Source: Kitasatospora terrestris (lineage in GTDB: Bacteria > Actinomycetota > Actinomycetes > Streptomycetales > Streptomycetaceae). From it: a stretch of 64,000 bases of DNA. The stretch is from NCBI RefSeq assembly GCF_039542905.1, contig NZ_BAABIS010000001.1, positions 7,068,001-7,132,000 on the forward strand, given 5' to 3'. Made by a program: the position numbers and the translations under genes. Positions 36,381-45,000 of this stretch are shown here, piece by piece. The stretch's first letter is position 1. Each line of letters starts with the position of its first letter. Under the pieces are notes generated by a model, which was given only the letters and a program-made list of their open reading frames with translations, did not search any database and had not been told where the DNA came from.

Positions 36381-37606
36381 CGTGATTCCCCGTGGTTCGG
36401 TGTCGGTCCGAGGCCGACGTAGTTCTCGGCGAAGTGGTCCTGATGGGTGCGGGAGGTGCGCAGGCTCTCCAGACGGGCGGTGCGCAGGGCGCGCAGGAAG
36501 CGGGACTCCTCGTCGTCGCCGGGCGGTGCGTGCAGCAGGCCGATCATCCAGTGCGAGAACTCCTGGGCGCGCCAGATCACCGGCAGGCAGTCGGCGGAGT
36601 AGCGGGCGAGCGGTGCCGGGTCGCCGTCGCGCAGGTCCGCGGTGAAGGCCCGGGCGAGCACCTCGGCGGCCATCACCGCGAGGTTGGCGCCCTTGGCGGC
36701 GGACGGGCTGATCAGCGCCGCGGCGTCTCCGACCAGGAACAGCGGACCGTACTGGATCGGGTCCAGCACGTCGGACTCGAGGTCGACCACCGCGCGTTCG
36801 ACGATCGGCCCGCGCTTGAGCGGCCCGTGCCGGTCGGCGCGCATCCGCAGCTCCAGTTCGGCCCAGATCCGGTCCTCGTCCCAGCTCTCCGGGTCGGTGC
36901 CCGGTTCGCACTGCAGGTAGTAGCGGGTGACCGAGGGGGTGCGGGCCATGTGCCCGGCGAAGCCGCGCTCGTGGACGGCGTACGCGACCGCGCCGAGGCT
37001 CGGCGGGGCCTCGGCGAGCAGCGCCAGCCAGGAGACGCCGTGGCCGCGCCGCAGCCGCCCGACCGCGCCGTCGGGCAGCGCGGTGCGGGCCACGCCCTGC
37101 CGCCCGTCGCACCCGGCGACGTAGCGGCCGCGGAACCGGTGCGCGGTGCCGTCGGGCGCCTCGGCCAGCAGCCACGGCCGCTCGCCGTCCAGGCCGCCCA
37201 GCCCGGTCACCGGGGTGTCGAAGTGCAACTCGCCGCCCCGGCGCAGGTACTCCGCGACCAGGTCGCGGACCAGGAACTGCTGCGGGTAGACGGTGTGCGC
37301 CTCGCGGTTGCCCAACTCCCCGTACTTGAGCGTGAATTCCCCCTGTTCGGTGCGGAACTGGCAGACGTCGTGGGTCTGCCCCCCGGCCAGCAGCCCGTCC
37401 GCGAGGCCGTGCCGGCTCAGCGTGCGGACCGTGTCCGAGGCCAGGAACCCGGCGCGGGCCCGCTGTTCGACGTACGCGCGGCTGCGCCGTTCGACGACGA
37501 CGCACTCCACGCCCGCCGCCAGCAGCAGGTTCCCGAGCACCAGGCCGGCCGGTCCGGCGCCGATGATCAGCACCGCCGACTCGTGTTCGACGATGGGTCC
37601 CGTCAT
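36377..37606 (-). CDS. FAD-dependent aromatic hydroxylase (4-hydroxybenzoate 3-monooxygenase-like)
   Basis: The 409-aa flavoprotein has the FAD motif GAGPAGLVLGNLLL (17-30), the PobA-like RARAGFL, the GCDG motif, and GPLFLVGDAAALISPSAAKG. Family members use NADPH and oxygen to hydroxylate aromatic acids ortho to a hydroxyl group. The coupled methyltransferase makes a biosynthetic role as likely as a catabolic one. A GGGGAGGA ribosome site lies before the ATG. Confidence 0.87.
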   Translation of the reverse strand: MTGPIVEHESAVLIIGAGPAGLVLGNLLLAAGVECVVVERRSRAYVEQRARAGFLASDTVRTLSRHGLADGLLAGGQTHDVCQFRTEQGEFTLKYGELGNREAHTVYPQQFLVRDLVAEYLRRGGELHFDTPVTGLGGLDGERPWLLAEAPDGTAHRFRGRYVAGCDGRQGVARTALPDGAVGRLRRGHGVSWLALLAEAPPSLGAVAYAVHERGFAGHMARTPSVTRYYLQCEPGTDPESWDEDRIWAELELRMRADRHGPLKRGPIVERAVVDLESDVLDPIQYGPLFLVGDAAALISPSAAKGANLAVMAAEVLARAFTADLRDGDPAPLARYSADCLPVIWRAQEFSHWMIGLLHAPPGDDEESRFLRALRTARLESLRTSRTHQDHFAENYVGLGPTPNHGESR

Positions 37607-37723
37607 GTGATTCCTCCCCGTGCGACCGCTGGCCCGGTCACTCCTACCAGCCGCAGATGACCGGACGGTAACCTGCGAGTACGCCGAATGCGCATGTCAT
37701 CAACAGGATTTGACGGAGCGTCA

Positions 37724-37756
37724 GCGATCAATCCCGCTGCGGTGGCGATCGATCGC
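37724..37756. promoter_or_regulatory. Repeated GCGATC(A/G)ATC elements, possible operator
   Basis: GCGATCAATC (37724-37733) and GCGATCGATC (37745-37754) lie 21 bp apart. The second is part of a perfect 12-bp palindrome (37745-37756). They lie ~120 bp upstream of the hydroxylase gene in a region AT-richer than its flanks. Confidence 0.4.
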
Positions 37757-37841
37757 ACACTGCCTGGTCCGCCCCCGTTCACCCCCGGAGATGATCATGA
37801 CACAGCGTACCCGAGACCCTGCGCGGGCCTTCGGCACCATC

Positions 37842-37894
37842 AGTAAAGTTTCCTGACTATTCCTCTTGACCCTCTGCTGTCAGCTCGGGATGCT
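37842..37894 (+). promoter_or_regulatory. Chitinase promoter with upstream TTTCCTGACTAT element
   Basis: TTGACC (37866-37871), a 17-bp spacer and GATGCT (37889-37894) form a sigma-70-like promoter. Directly upstream, 37842-37860 reads AGTAAAGTTTCCTGACTAT, an imperfect inverted repeat suggestive of a regulator site. The full gap 37607-37966 (360 bp) holds this, the operator-like repeats, and nothing else that I can support. Confidence 0.55.
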
Positions 37895-37966
37895 GAGTTC
37901 CGCGTCGCCGGTGGCCACCCGTGTCCGCATGCTCTGTCCTCCCCGTGACCAGAGAATCGAGTAGAC

Positions 37967-38959
37967 GTGCCCAGACCCACGCGTGCCCTCGCGGCCGCGG
38001 TACTCGCCCCCACCGTGCTCGCCCTGCTCCCCGCCTCCGCCGGTGCGGCCCCGCTCCCGGCTGCCGCCGCGCCGGGCGCGATGGCCGCCGCCCCGTACGA
38101 GTACCTCGGCTGGGGCAGCCCGCAGAAGCCCACCGACGTGATGGCCGCGACCGGCGTCACCTGGTTCACCTTCGCCTTCGTCCTGTCCGACGGCGGCTGC
38201 AACCCCAAGTGGGACGGCAGCCGGCCGCTGCTCGGCGGCTCCGACGAGGCCGCGATCAAGTCCGTCAGGGCGGCCGGCGGCGACATCGTGGTCTCGGTCG
38301 GCGGCTGGAGCGGCAACAAGCTGGGCGAGAAGTGCCGCAGCGCCGGCGCGCTGGCCGGTGCGTACCAGAAGGTGATCGACGCCTACCACCTCAAGGCGCT
38401 CGACATCGACATCGAGGACACCGAGTTCTCCGACGCCACCGTCCGCCAGCGGGTCGTCGACGCGCTGAAGGCGGTCAGGGCGAAGAACCCCGGGCTGGTC
38501 ACCTACATCACCATGGGCACCACGCCCAGCGGCCCGGACGCCACCGGCAAGGACCTGATCAGGCGCGCCGCCGCCGCCGGACTCGCCAACGACGGCTGGG
38601 TGGTGATGCCGTTCGACTTCGGCGGGCACACCGGCACCATGGGGCAGGCGACCGTCTCCGCCCTGAACGGCCTGAAGGCCGCGGTGAAGAGCGCGTACGG
38701 CTACAGCGACGACGCGGCCTGGCGGCACACCGGCGTCTCCTCGATGAACGGCACCACCGACGAGCCCGGCGAGACCGTCACCACCGGCGACTTCCGGACC
38801 ATCCTCGCCTACGCCCAGCAGCACCACCTGGCCCGCTTCTCCTTCTGGTCGGTCAACCGTGACCGCGCCTGCGGCAGCGGCACGGACGCCGACGCCTGCA
38901 GCGGCATCGCGCAGTCGCCGTACGCCTTCACCAAGATCGTGGCCCAGTACCGGGGCTGA
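37967..38959 (+). CDS. Secreted GH18 chitinase-like hydrolase
   Basis: This 330-aa protein has a signal peptide (to about residue 36) and a single GH18 barrel. The catalytic strand reads LDIDIE with Asp146, Asp148 and Glu150, the acid of the DxxDxDxE motif; its first Asp is not at the usual place. SVGGWSG is the second GH18 signature. No binding module is attached. It should degrade chitin or related polymers outside the cell. The GTG start is supported by the signal peptide, though its ribosome site is weak. Confidence 0.87.
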   Translation: MPRPTRALAAAVLAPTVLALLPASAGAAPLPAAAAPGAMAAAPYEYLGWGSPQKPTDVMAATGVTWFTFAFVLSDGGCNPKWDGSRPLLGGSDEAAIKSVRAAGGDIVVSVGGWSGNKLGEKCRSAGALAGAYQKVIDAYHLKALDIDIEDTEFSDATVRQRVVDALKAVRAKNPGLVTYITMGTTPSGPDATGKDLIRRAAAAGLANDGWVVMPFDFGGHTGTMGQATVSALNGLKAAVKSAYGYSDDAAWRHTGVSSMNGTTDEPGETVTTGDFRTILAYAQQHHLARFSFWSVNRDRACGSGTDADACSGIAQSPYAFTKIVAQYRG

Positions 38960-39007
38960 CGGGCTCCCTGCACCTCCCCCCGTCGACTCCCGTACCGTGG
39001 AGGACCT

Positions 39008-40474
39008 TTGCCCACCCTGCGCACACCCCTGATCGGGGCCCTCGCCGCCGCGCTCGCCGTCGGCGCGGCGGTGACCGCCCTGCCCGCCCACGCGGCCGCG
39101 CCCCACCTGACCGCCGCGTTCGCCCAGTCCTCCGTCTGGGACACCGGCTACGGTGCCCGGATCACCGTCGGCAACAGCGGTGACGCCGCCGCGACCGGCT
39201 GGACGGTGGAGTTCGACCTGCCCGCCGGCACGACCGTCGCCGGCAGCTGGTCCGCCACCCGGTCGCAGAGCGGTACCCACTACACCTTCGTCAACCTGGG
39301 CTGGAACGGCACCGTCGCGCCGGGCGCCACCCAGAGCTTCGGCTTCAACGCCGCGGGCGGCGGCCTGCCGCTCAACTGCACGGTCAACGGCGCCCCGTGC
39401 GGCGGGGGCGGGAGCGGCACACCCGCGCCGACGCCGACACCGACGCCTACGGCGAGCCCCTCCCCGAATCCGTCACCCACCCCCACCCCGACGCCGACCG
39501 GCCCGGTGGTGGACGTCGCCACGGCCGCCCAGCTGTCCGCCGCGCTGGCGGACGCGGCGCCCGGCCGGACGATCCGGCTGGCCCCCGGCGAGTACCACGG
39601 CGCGTTCCTCGCGCAGCGGGCCGGCACGGCGGCCGCGCCGATCACCCTGACCGGTCCGCGCACCGCCGTGCTGGTCAACGACGGCCCGTCCGGCGAGGCC
39701 CCGGCCTGCCCCGCGCCCACCGCGGGCTGGGACCCGGGCTACGGCCTGTGGCTGTACGGCGCCCCGTACTGGAACCTCACCGGCTTCACCGTGCGGGACG
39801 CCAAGAAGGGCGTGGTGCTGGACAGTTCGCCGCACGTGACGATCGACGGCCTCTACGTGCACCACACCGAGGACGAGGGGGTGCACTTCCGCCGGTCCTC
39901 CGCCGACGGGGTGATCCGCAACTCGGTGGTGGAGTACACCGGCCTGGTCCAGCCGGGGTACGGCGAGGGCGTCTACCTCGGGTCGGCCGGCTCCAACTGG
40001 GGCTGCCACGGCAACTCCGGGGGAGTGGACCGCTCCGACCGGGTGCTGGTGGAGAACAACCGGATCGGCCCGTACGTGGCCGCCGAGCTGATCGACGTCA
40101 AGGAAGGCACCACCGGCGGGACGATCCGCGGCAACACCTTCGACGGCCGGGGCATCAGCGGGCAGAACTCCGCGGACTCCTGGGTGGACGTCAAAGGCGT
40201 CGACTACCTGATCGAGAACAACACCGGGACGTTCGCCGCGCCCGGCACCTTCGCCAACGGCTACGAGACCCACAACCCGTCCACCACACCGGCGTTCGCC
40301 AACGGCTGCGGCAACACCTGGCGCGGCAACCGCTCCGACCTCGGCGGGGTCGGCGCCTACGCGATCAAGGTGACCTCGGTCTCGGCGTGCGCCGGCCGCC
40401 CCAACACGGTGTACGCCTCGAACACGGCCACCGGCGCGGTGTCGGGTCTGACCAACGTTCCCGTCACCCCCTGA
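39008..40474 (+). CDS. Secreted CBM2 plus right-handed beta-helix protein, probable polysaccharide lyase or hydrolase
   Basis: The 488-aa protein has a signal peptide (~1-30), a CBM2 module (~31-125), a Pro/Thr linker (~138-165) and a ~310-aa parallel beta-helix domain rich in Asn/Gly turns, as in pectate-lyase-like families. The CBM2 points to cellulose or chitin binding, and several Cys residues suggest disulfides. I cannot assign the catalytic family. The start is TTG at 39008, where GTGGAGG is at good spacing. The gene lies 48 bp behind the chitinase and is probably co-transcribed. Confidence 0.83.
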   Translation: MPTLRTPLIGALAAALAVGAAVTALPAHAAAPHLTAAFAQSSVWDTGYGARITVGNSGDAAATGWTVEFDLPAGTTVAGSWSATRSQSGTHYTFVNLGWNGTVAPGATQSFGFNAAGGGLPLNCTVNGAPCGGGGSGTPAPTPTPTPTASPSPNPSPTPTPTPTGPVVDVATAAQLSAALADAAPGRTIRLAPGEYHGAFLAQRAGTAAAPITLTGPRTAVLVNDGPSGEAPACPAPTAGWDPGYGLWLYGAPYWNLTGFTVRDAKKGVVLDSSPHVTIDGLYVHHTEDEGVHFRRSSADGVIRNSVVEYTGLVQPGYGEGVYLGSAGSNWGCHGNSGGVDRSDRVLVENNRIGPYVAAELIDVKEGTTGGTIRGNTFDGRGISGQNSADSWVDVKGVDYLIENNTGTFAAPGTFANGYETHNPSTTPAFANGCGNTWRGNRSDLGGVGAYAIKVTSVSACAGRPNTVYASNTATGAVSGLTNVPVTP

Positions 40475-40731
40475 CGGCGGCGGAAGCGGGGGGCTCCCGG
40501 GTCAGGAAGATCCCCATTACTGAACCGGCGCGCGGTTTCGTGACCCGGAAAGTAATTCCTCCTGGCCCGGTGCCGTGGAGCCCCCGCGGTGCTGCGACCT
40601 CAGACATTGATACTGACTGGTAAGTAATTCGTCCCCAAGCCTTGACGCGCCGTTTACCGCTCGGGATTCTTCCGATGGATCCAGCACCATCGCGCGACTA
40701 CCCTCCCCCCACCCCGAGCAGAGGTGTTGTT
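40475..40731 (+). promoter_or_regulatory. Promoter region of the dipeptidase-like gene
   Basis: TTGACG (40642-40647), a 17-bp spacer and GATTCT (40665-40670) form a good promoter. Upstream, AAGTAATTC occurs twice (40550-40558 and 40622-40630), 72 bp apart, inside an AT-richer stretch. Confidence 0.5.
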
Positions 40732-42789
40732 TTGGCTGCGCACGCGAAGGTCCGACGTGTCGTCACGTCGGTGCTGTCCCTGTTACTGGTCCTGACCGCG
40801 GCACTGTTCGCCGGCCCGGCGCGGCAGGCCCGGGCCGCCGACGGATGGTGGAACCCGACCGCGAGGCCCGCGCCGGACTCGCAGATCAACGTCACCGGCG
40901 AGCCGTTCCGCGGCACCGACTCCGCCGGGAAGGTCCGCGGCTTCGTCGACGCGCACAACCACCTGATGTCGGCCGAGGGCTTCGGCGGCCGGATCATCTG
41001 CGGGTCGGTGTTCTCCACCAAGGGCGTCGCCGACGCGCTCAAGGACTGCCCCGAGCACTACCCCGACGGCGCGCTCGCCCTCTTCGAGAACGTCACCGGC
41101 GGCGCCGACGGCCACCACGACCCGGTCGGCTGGCCGACGTTCAAGGACTGGCCGGCCCACGACTCGCTGAGCCACCAGCAGAACTACTACGCCTGGGTGG
41201 AGCGCGCCTGGCGCGGCGGCCAGCGGGTGCTCGTCAACGACCTGGTCACCAACGGGCTGCTCTGCTCCATCTACCCGTACAAGGACCGCGGCTGCGACGA
41301 GATGGACGCGATCCGGCTGGAGGCCCGCAAGAGCTACGAGCTCCAGGACTACGTCGACACGATGTACGGCGGGCCCGGCAAGGGCTGGTTCCGGATCGTC
41401 ACCGACTCCGCCCAGGCCCGCGACGTGGTCGCCCAGGGCAAGCTCGCGGTGGTGCTCGGCGTGGAGACCTCCGAGCCGTTCGGCTGCAAGATGATCCTGG
41501 ACGTGCCGCAGTGCGACGAGGACGCCATCGACCGCGGCCTCGACGAGCTGTACCGGCTCGGGGTGCGCAGCATGTTCCTCTGCCACAAGTTCGACAACGC
41601 GCTGTGCGGCGTCCGGTTCGACGAGGGCACCATCGGCGTCGCGGTCAACGCCGGCCAGTTCCTGTCCACCGGCACCTTCTGGCAGACCGAGAAGTGCACC
41701 GGCCCGCAGCACGACAACCCGATCGGGCTGCCCACCGCCCAGGCCAACGCGATGCTCCCGGCGGGCGTGACCGTGCCCTCGTACGCGGGCGACGCGCAGT
41801 GCAACACCCGCGGCCTCACCAGGCTCGGCGAGTACGCGGTGCGCGGCATGATGCAGCGTCACATGATGCTGGAAGTCGACCACATGAGCGTCAAGGCGGC
41901 CGACCGGGCGTTCGACATCCTGGAGACCTCGAACTACCCGGGCGTGATCTCCAGCCACTCCTGGATGGACCTCCAGTGGACCGAGCGGCTGTACCGGCTC
42001 GGCGGCTTCATCGCTCAGTACGACCACTCCGCCGAGGGCTTCGTCGCCGAGGCCGCCCGCACCAAGGCGCTGCGCGACAAGTACGGCGTCGGCTACGGCT
42101 ACGGCACCGACCTCAACGGCGTCGGCGGCTGGCCCGGCCCGGTCGGCGCGGACGCGCCCAACGCCGTGAAGTACCCCTTCCGCAGCGCCGACGGCGGCTC
42201 GGTGATCGACCGCCAGGTCACCGGCCAGCGGACCTGGGACGTCAACACCGACGGCGTCGCGCACGACGGGATGGTGCCGGACTGGATCGAGCAGATCCGG
42301 CTCAGCGGCGGCCAGGGAGTGATCGACGACCTGATGCACGGCGCCGAGTCGTACCTCACCACCTGGAAGGCCACCGAGCGGCACGACGCCGGCACCGACC
42401 TGGCGCGCGGCGCCTCCGCCTCCGCCAGCTCCTCGGAGTGGAACCTGTTCACCAGCTACCGCCCCGACCGGGCGGTGGACGGCGACCGGGGCAGCCGCTG
42501 GGCGAGCGACTGGAACGACGACCAGTGGTGGCAGGTCGACCTCGGCGCGGTCCGCCGGATCGACCGGGTCACCCTCGACTGGGAGCGCGCCTACGGCAAG
42601 GGCTACCGCATCGAGGTCTCCACCGACGGCGCGAACTGGCGGACCGTGTGGTCCACCGACAGCGGCAACGGCGGCCTGGACACCGCCCGCTTCGACCCGG
42701 CGAACGCCCGCTGGGTGCGGGTGCACGGCGCCCAGCGCGGCACCCAGTGGGGCTACTCGCTCTACGAGGTCGGGGTGTACGGGACCTGA
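40732..42789 (+). CDS. Secreted amidohydrolase/membrane-dipeptidase-like protein with C-terminal discoidin domain
   Basis: The 685-aa protein has a signal peptide (residues ~1-34) and a metal-dependent hydrolase domain with VDAHNH, ETSEPFG, LEVDHMS, ISSHS and GTDLNG. This matches the metal-ligand pattern of M19 dipeptidase-type amidohydrolases. A C-terminal F5/8 type C (discoidin/CBM32) module (~565-685, with WWQVDLG) should bind sugars. The TTG at 40732 was chosen because GAGGTG lies ~7 nt upstream and the signal peptide begins there; the longer frame starts inside the promoter. Confidence 0.82.
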   Translation: MAAHAKVRRVVTSVLSLLLVLTAALFAGPARQARAADGWWNPTARPAPDSQINVTGEPFRGTDSAGKVRGFVDAHNHLMSAEGFGGRIICGSVFSTKGVADALKDCPEHYPDGALALFENVTGGADGHHDPVGWPTFKDWPAHDSLSHQQNYYAWVERAWRGGQRVLVNDLVTNGLLCSIYPYKDRGCDEMDAIRLEARKSYELQDYVDTMYGGPGKGWFRIVTDSAQARDVVAQGKLAVVLGVETSEPFGCKMILDVPQCDEDAIDRGLDELYRLGVRSMFLCHKFDNALCGVRFDEGTIGVAVNAGQFLSTGTFWQTEKCTGPQHDNPIGLPTAQANAMLPAGVTVPSYAGDAQCNTRGLTRLGEYAVRGMMQRHMMLEVDHMSVKAADRAFDILETSNYPGVISSHSWMDLQWTERLYRLGGFIAQYDHSAEGFVAEAARTKALRDKYGVGYGYGTDLNGVGGWPGPVGADAPNAVKYPFRSADGGSVIDRQVTGQRTWDVNTDGVAHDGMVPDWIEQIRLSGGQGVIDDLMHGAESYLTTWKATERHDAGTDLARGASASASSSEWNLFTSYRPDRAVDGDRGSRWASDWNDDQWWQVDLGAVRRIDRVTLDWERAYGKGYRIEVSTDGANWRTVWSTDSGNGGLDTARFDPANARWVRVHGAQRGTQWGYSLYEVGVYGT

Positions 42790-42936
42790 CCGGCGGAACG
42801 GCCGGGCCCGTCGGGTGTACCACTGCACGCTGTTGCAGAGCCGGTACTCCGGCGGGTCCGGCCGTTTGTCCGTGATCTGGCAGACTGACCGCGCCAACTG
42901 ACGGATCGTCGGACAACAGTGACGGGGGATGCGGGG

Positions 42937-44730
42937 ATGCGGGGTCGGGGGACCGTGCTCGGCGGGCGCTACACGCTCGTCGAGCGGGTCGGCAGCGGAG
43001 GCATGGGCGACGTCTGGCGGGCCGACGACGGCGTGCTGAAGCGGCAGGTCGCCGTCAAGATCATGCAGCCCGGGATGGCGGAGGAGCGCAGCTTCACCGA
43101 GCGCTTCCGCCGCGAGGCCCGGGTACTGGCGGCGATCGAGCACCCGGGCATCGTCCGCGTCCACGACTACGCCGAACCGGCCGACGACGACGAGGAATCC
43201 GACACCCGGGTCGCCTACCTGGTCATGGAGTTCATCGAGGGCCGGCCGCTGCACCGGGTGCTCGCCGACGAGGGCCCGCTGGTCCCCGGCCGGGCGCTCG
43301 GCATCCTCGCCGACGCCCTGGACGCGCTGCACGCCGCCCACCAGCTGAACATCGTGCACCGCGACGTCAAACCGTCCAACCTGATGCTGCGCGAGGACGG
43401 CGGCGTCACCGTCACCGACTTCGGCATCGCAGCGGCGATGGCCGGTACGAAGATCACCACCACCAACTCCGTGCTCGGCACCGCCCTGTACATCGCCCCC
43501 GAGCAGGCCGACGGCAAGGCCGCCACCCCGCAGTGCGACCTGTACTCGATCGGCGTGGTCTGCTTCGAACTGCTCACCGGCCAACTGCCGTTCACCGGCG
43601 ATTCGGTGCTGGAAGTGGTGCTCAAGCACATCCAGCAGCCCCCGCCGCAGCTGAACGACGGATTCCCGCAGGCCGTCCGGGACTTCGTCGCCACCGCACT
43701 CGCCAAGGACCCCGCCGACCGGTTCCCCGACGCCGCCGCGATGGCGGCCGCCGCCCGCGCGGCCGCCGCCGGACCCGGCGCGGGCGTCGCCGTCCCCGAA
43801 CCGACCGTGTTCGCCACCGTGCCCGCCCCGCGACCCCGACCGGCCCCGGACGCCGCGACCGCCGCCGGTGGCCGCGAACGGCGGCGCGGCCGGCTGCTCG
43901 TCCCGATCGTGATCCCGGTGGTGATCACCACCGGCGTGGGCACCGCCCTGCTGATCCAGCAGGCGCCCTGGCAGTCCAACGCCCAGGGAAGCGGCCCGCA
44001 GTCGTCCGCCTCGGCCTCCGCGCCGCTGACCCCCGGCTCCGCGAGCGCGACGGGCGGCAGCGGCACGCCGTCCGCGGCGGCGGACACCGGCAGCCCTTCG
44101 GCCGCGCCCGGCCGGCCGTCGGGCAGCCCGGCGCCCGAGCAGGGCGCCGCGGGCGGAGCGGGTACCGGCGCGGGCACGGGCACCGGAGCGGGTACGGGAG
44201 CCGGGGCCGGCGCTGGGGCGGGCGGCGGCAGCGCGGGCACCGGGACCACCCGGCCGCCCGCCACCACCCCCGCCCCCCAGCAGACCACGACGAGCCCCGC
44301 CCAGGGCACCCCGCCGCAGGGCTGCGGCGGCAGCAGCTGGGGGTACGTCACCGGCGTCGGCAGCGGGAAGCGGCTCGGTCTCGCCGCCGACTCGCTGGCG
44401 GGCGGCACCGGCACCCTGATGGACCGCAACACCGGCTACGGCTGGGCCCGCTCGGCCCCCGACCCGGGTGGCTGGTACACCCTCTACCCGTGCAGCCTCA
44501 GCAAGCCGCCGCTGGAACAGACCAACGACGGCGGCGTCCGGCTCAAGGACGGCTTCAGCGTGCTGACCAGCTGGTCGATCGTGGGCGCCCCCACCCAGGG
44601 CGCCGTCTACCTCCGCGACTACATGGGCTCCACCTGCCTCACCGACAACGGCGCCGGCAAGGCCCCGACCATGCAGACCTGCACGCCGGGCAACACGTAC
44701 CAGCAGTGGTACGTCCCGCGCTCCGGCTGA
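42937..44730 (+). CDS. PknB-type Ser/Thr protein kinase with extracellular ricin-like lectin domain
   Basis: This 597-aa protein has a complete cytoplasmic kinase domain (Gly loop GSGGMG, Lys41, HRDVKPSN with Asp143, DFG with Asp161, APEQ). A transmembrane helix follows (~325-345), then a Ser/Gly/Ala-rich stalk with a GT/GA repeat run, and a C-terminal ~135-aa domain with paired Cys and a QQW motif, like a ricin-type beta-trefoil. It may sense a cell-wall sugar rather than muropeptides through PASTA repeats. The ATG at 42937 has GGGGGA upstream; a GTG at 42919 is possible but lacks one. Confidence 0.88.
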   Translation: MRGRGTVLGGRYTLVERVGSGGMGDVWRADDGVLKRQVAVKIMQPGMAEERSFTERFRREARVLAAIEHPGIVRVHDYAEPADDDEESDTRVAYLVMEFIEGRPLHRVLADEGPLVPGRALGILADALDALHAAHQLNIVHRDVKPSNLMLREDGGVTVTDFGIAAAMAGTKITTTNSVLGTALYIAPEQADGKAATPQCDLYSIGVVCFELLTGQLPFTGDSVLEVVLKHIQQPPPQLNDGFPQAVRDFVATALAKDPADRFPDAAAMAAAARAAAAGPGAGVAVPEPTVFATVPAPRPRPAPDAATAAGGRERRRGRLLVPIVIPVVITTGVGTALLIQQAPWQSNAQGSGPQSSASASAPLTPGSASATGGSGTPSAAADTGSPSAAPGRPSGSPAPEQGAAGGAGTGAGTGTGAGTGAGAGAGAGGGSAGTGTTRPPATTPAPQQTTTSPAQGTPPQGCGGSSWGYVTGVGSGKRLGLAADSLAGGTGTLMDRNTGYGWARSAPDPGGWYTLYPCSLSKPPLEQTNDGGVRLKDGFSVLTSWSIVGAPTQGAVYLRDYMGSTCLTDNGAGKAPTMQTCTPGNTYQQWYVPRSG

Positions 44731-44782
44731 TCCGTCGTCACCCCGCGGCCCCGTCCGGGCGCCCCGCCGGCGAGCGGGCGCT

Positions 44783-45000
44783 GCCGGGCGGCCTGTGCCG
44801 CTGCGGATCGGGCGGTGATGCCGACCGGCCCGGCGCCGGTGTGCTCGCCCGGGGTCCGGCGGGGGACGGGAGCCGCGGTCAGCCCGCCCCGCACCGGGCC
44901 TGCACCCGGAGCCCGGCCCGCCGGGCGGCCTGTGCCCCGGCGGAGTCCGGCCCGCCGGTCCGGCCGGCGGGCAGCCGGGACGGGCGCCGCGGTCAGCCCG
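44783..45000. repeat. Imperfect duplicated GC-rich segment behind the SWIM gene
   Basis: GCCGGGCGGCCTGTGCC occurs at 44783-44799 and 44920-44936, and GCCGCGGTCAGCCCG at 44873-44887 and 44986-45000. The second pair covers the SWIM stop codon. This looks like a degenerate tandem duplication of the 3' end of that gene. The gap 44731-44992 holds no other gene that I can support. Confidence 0.55.
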
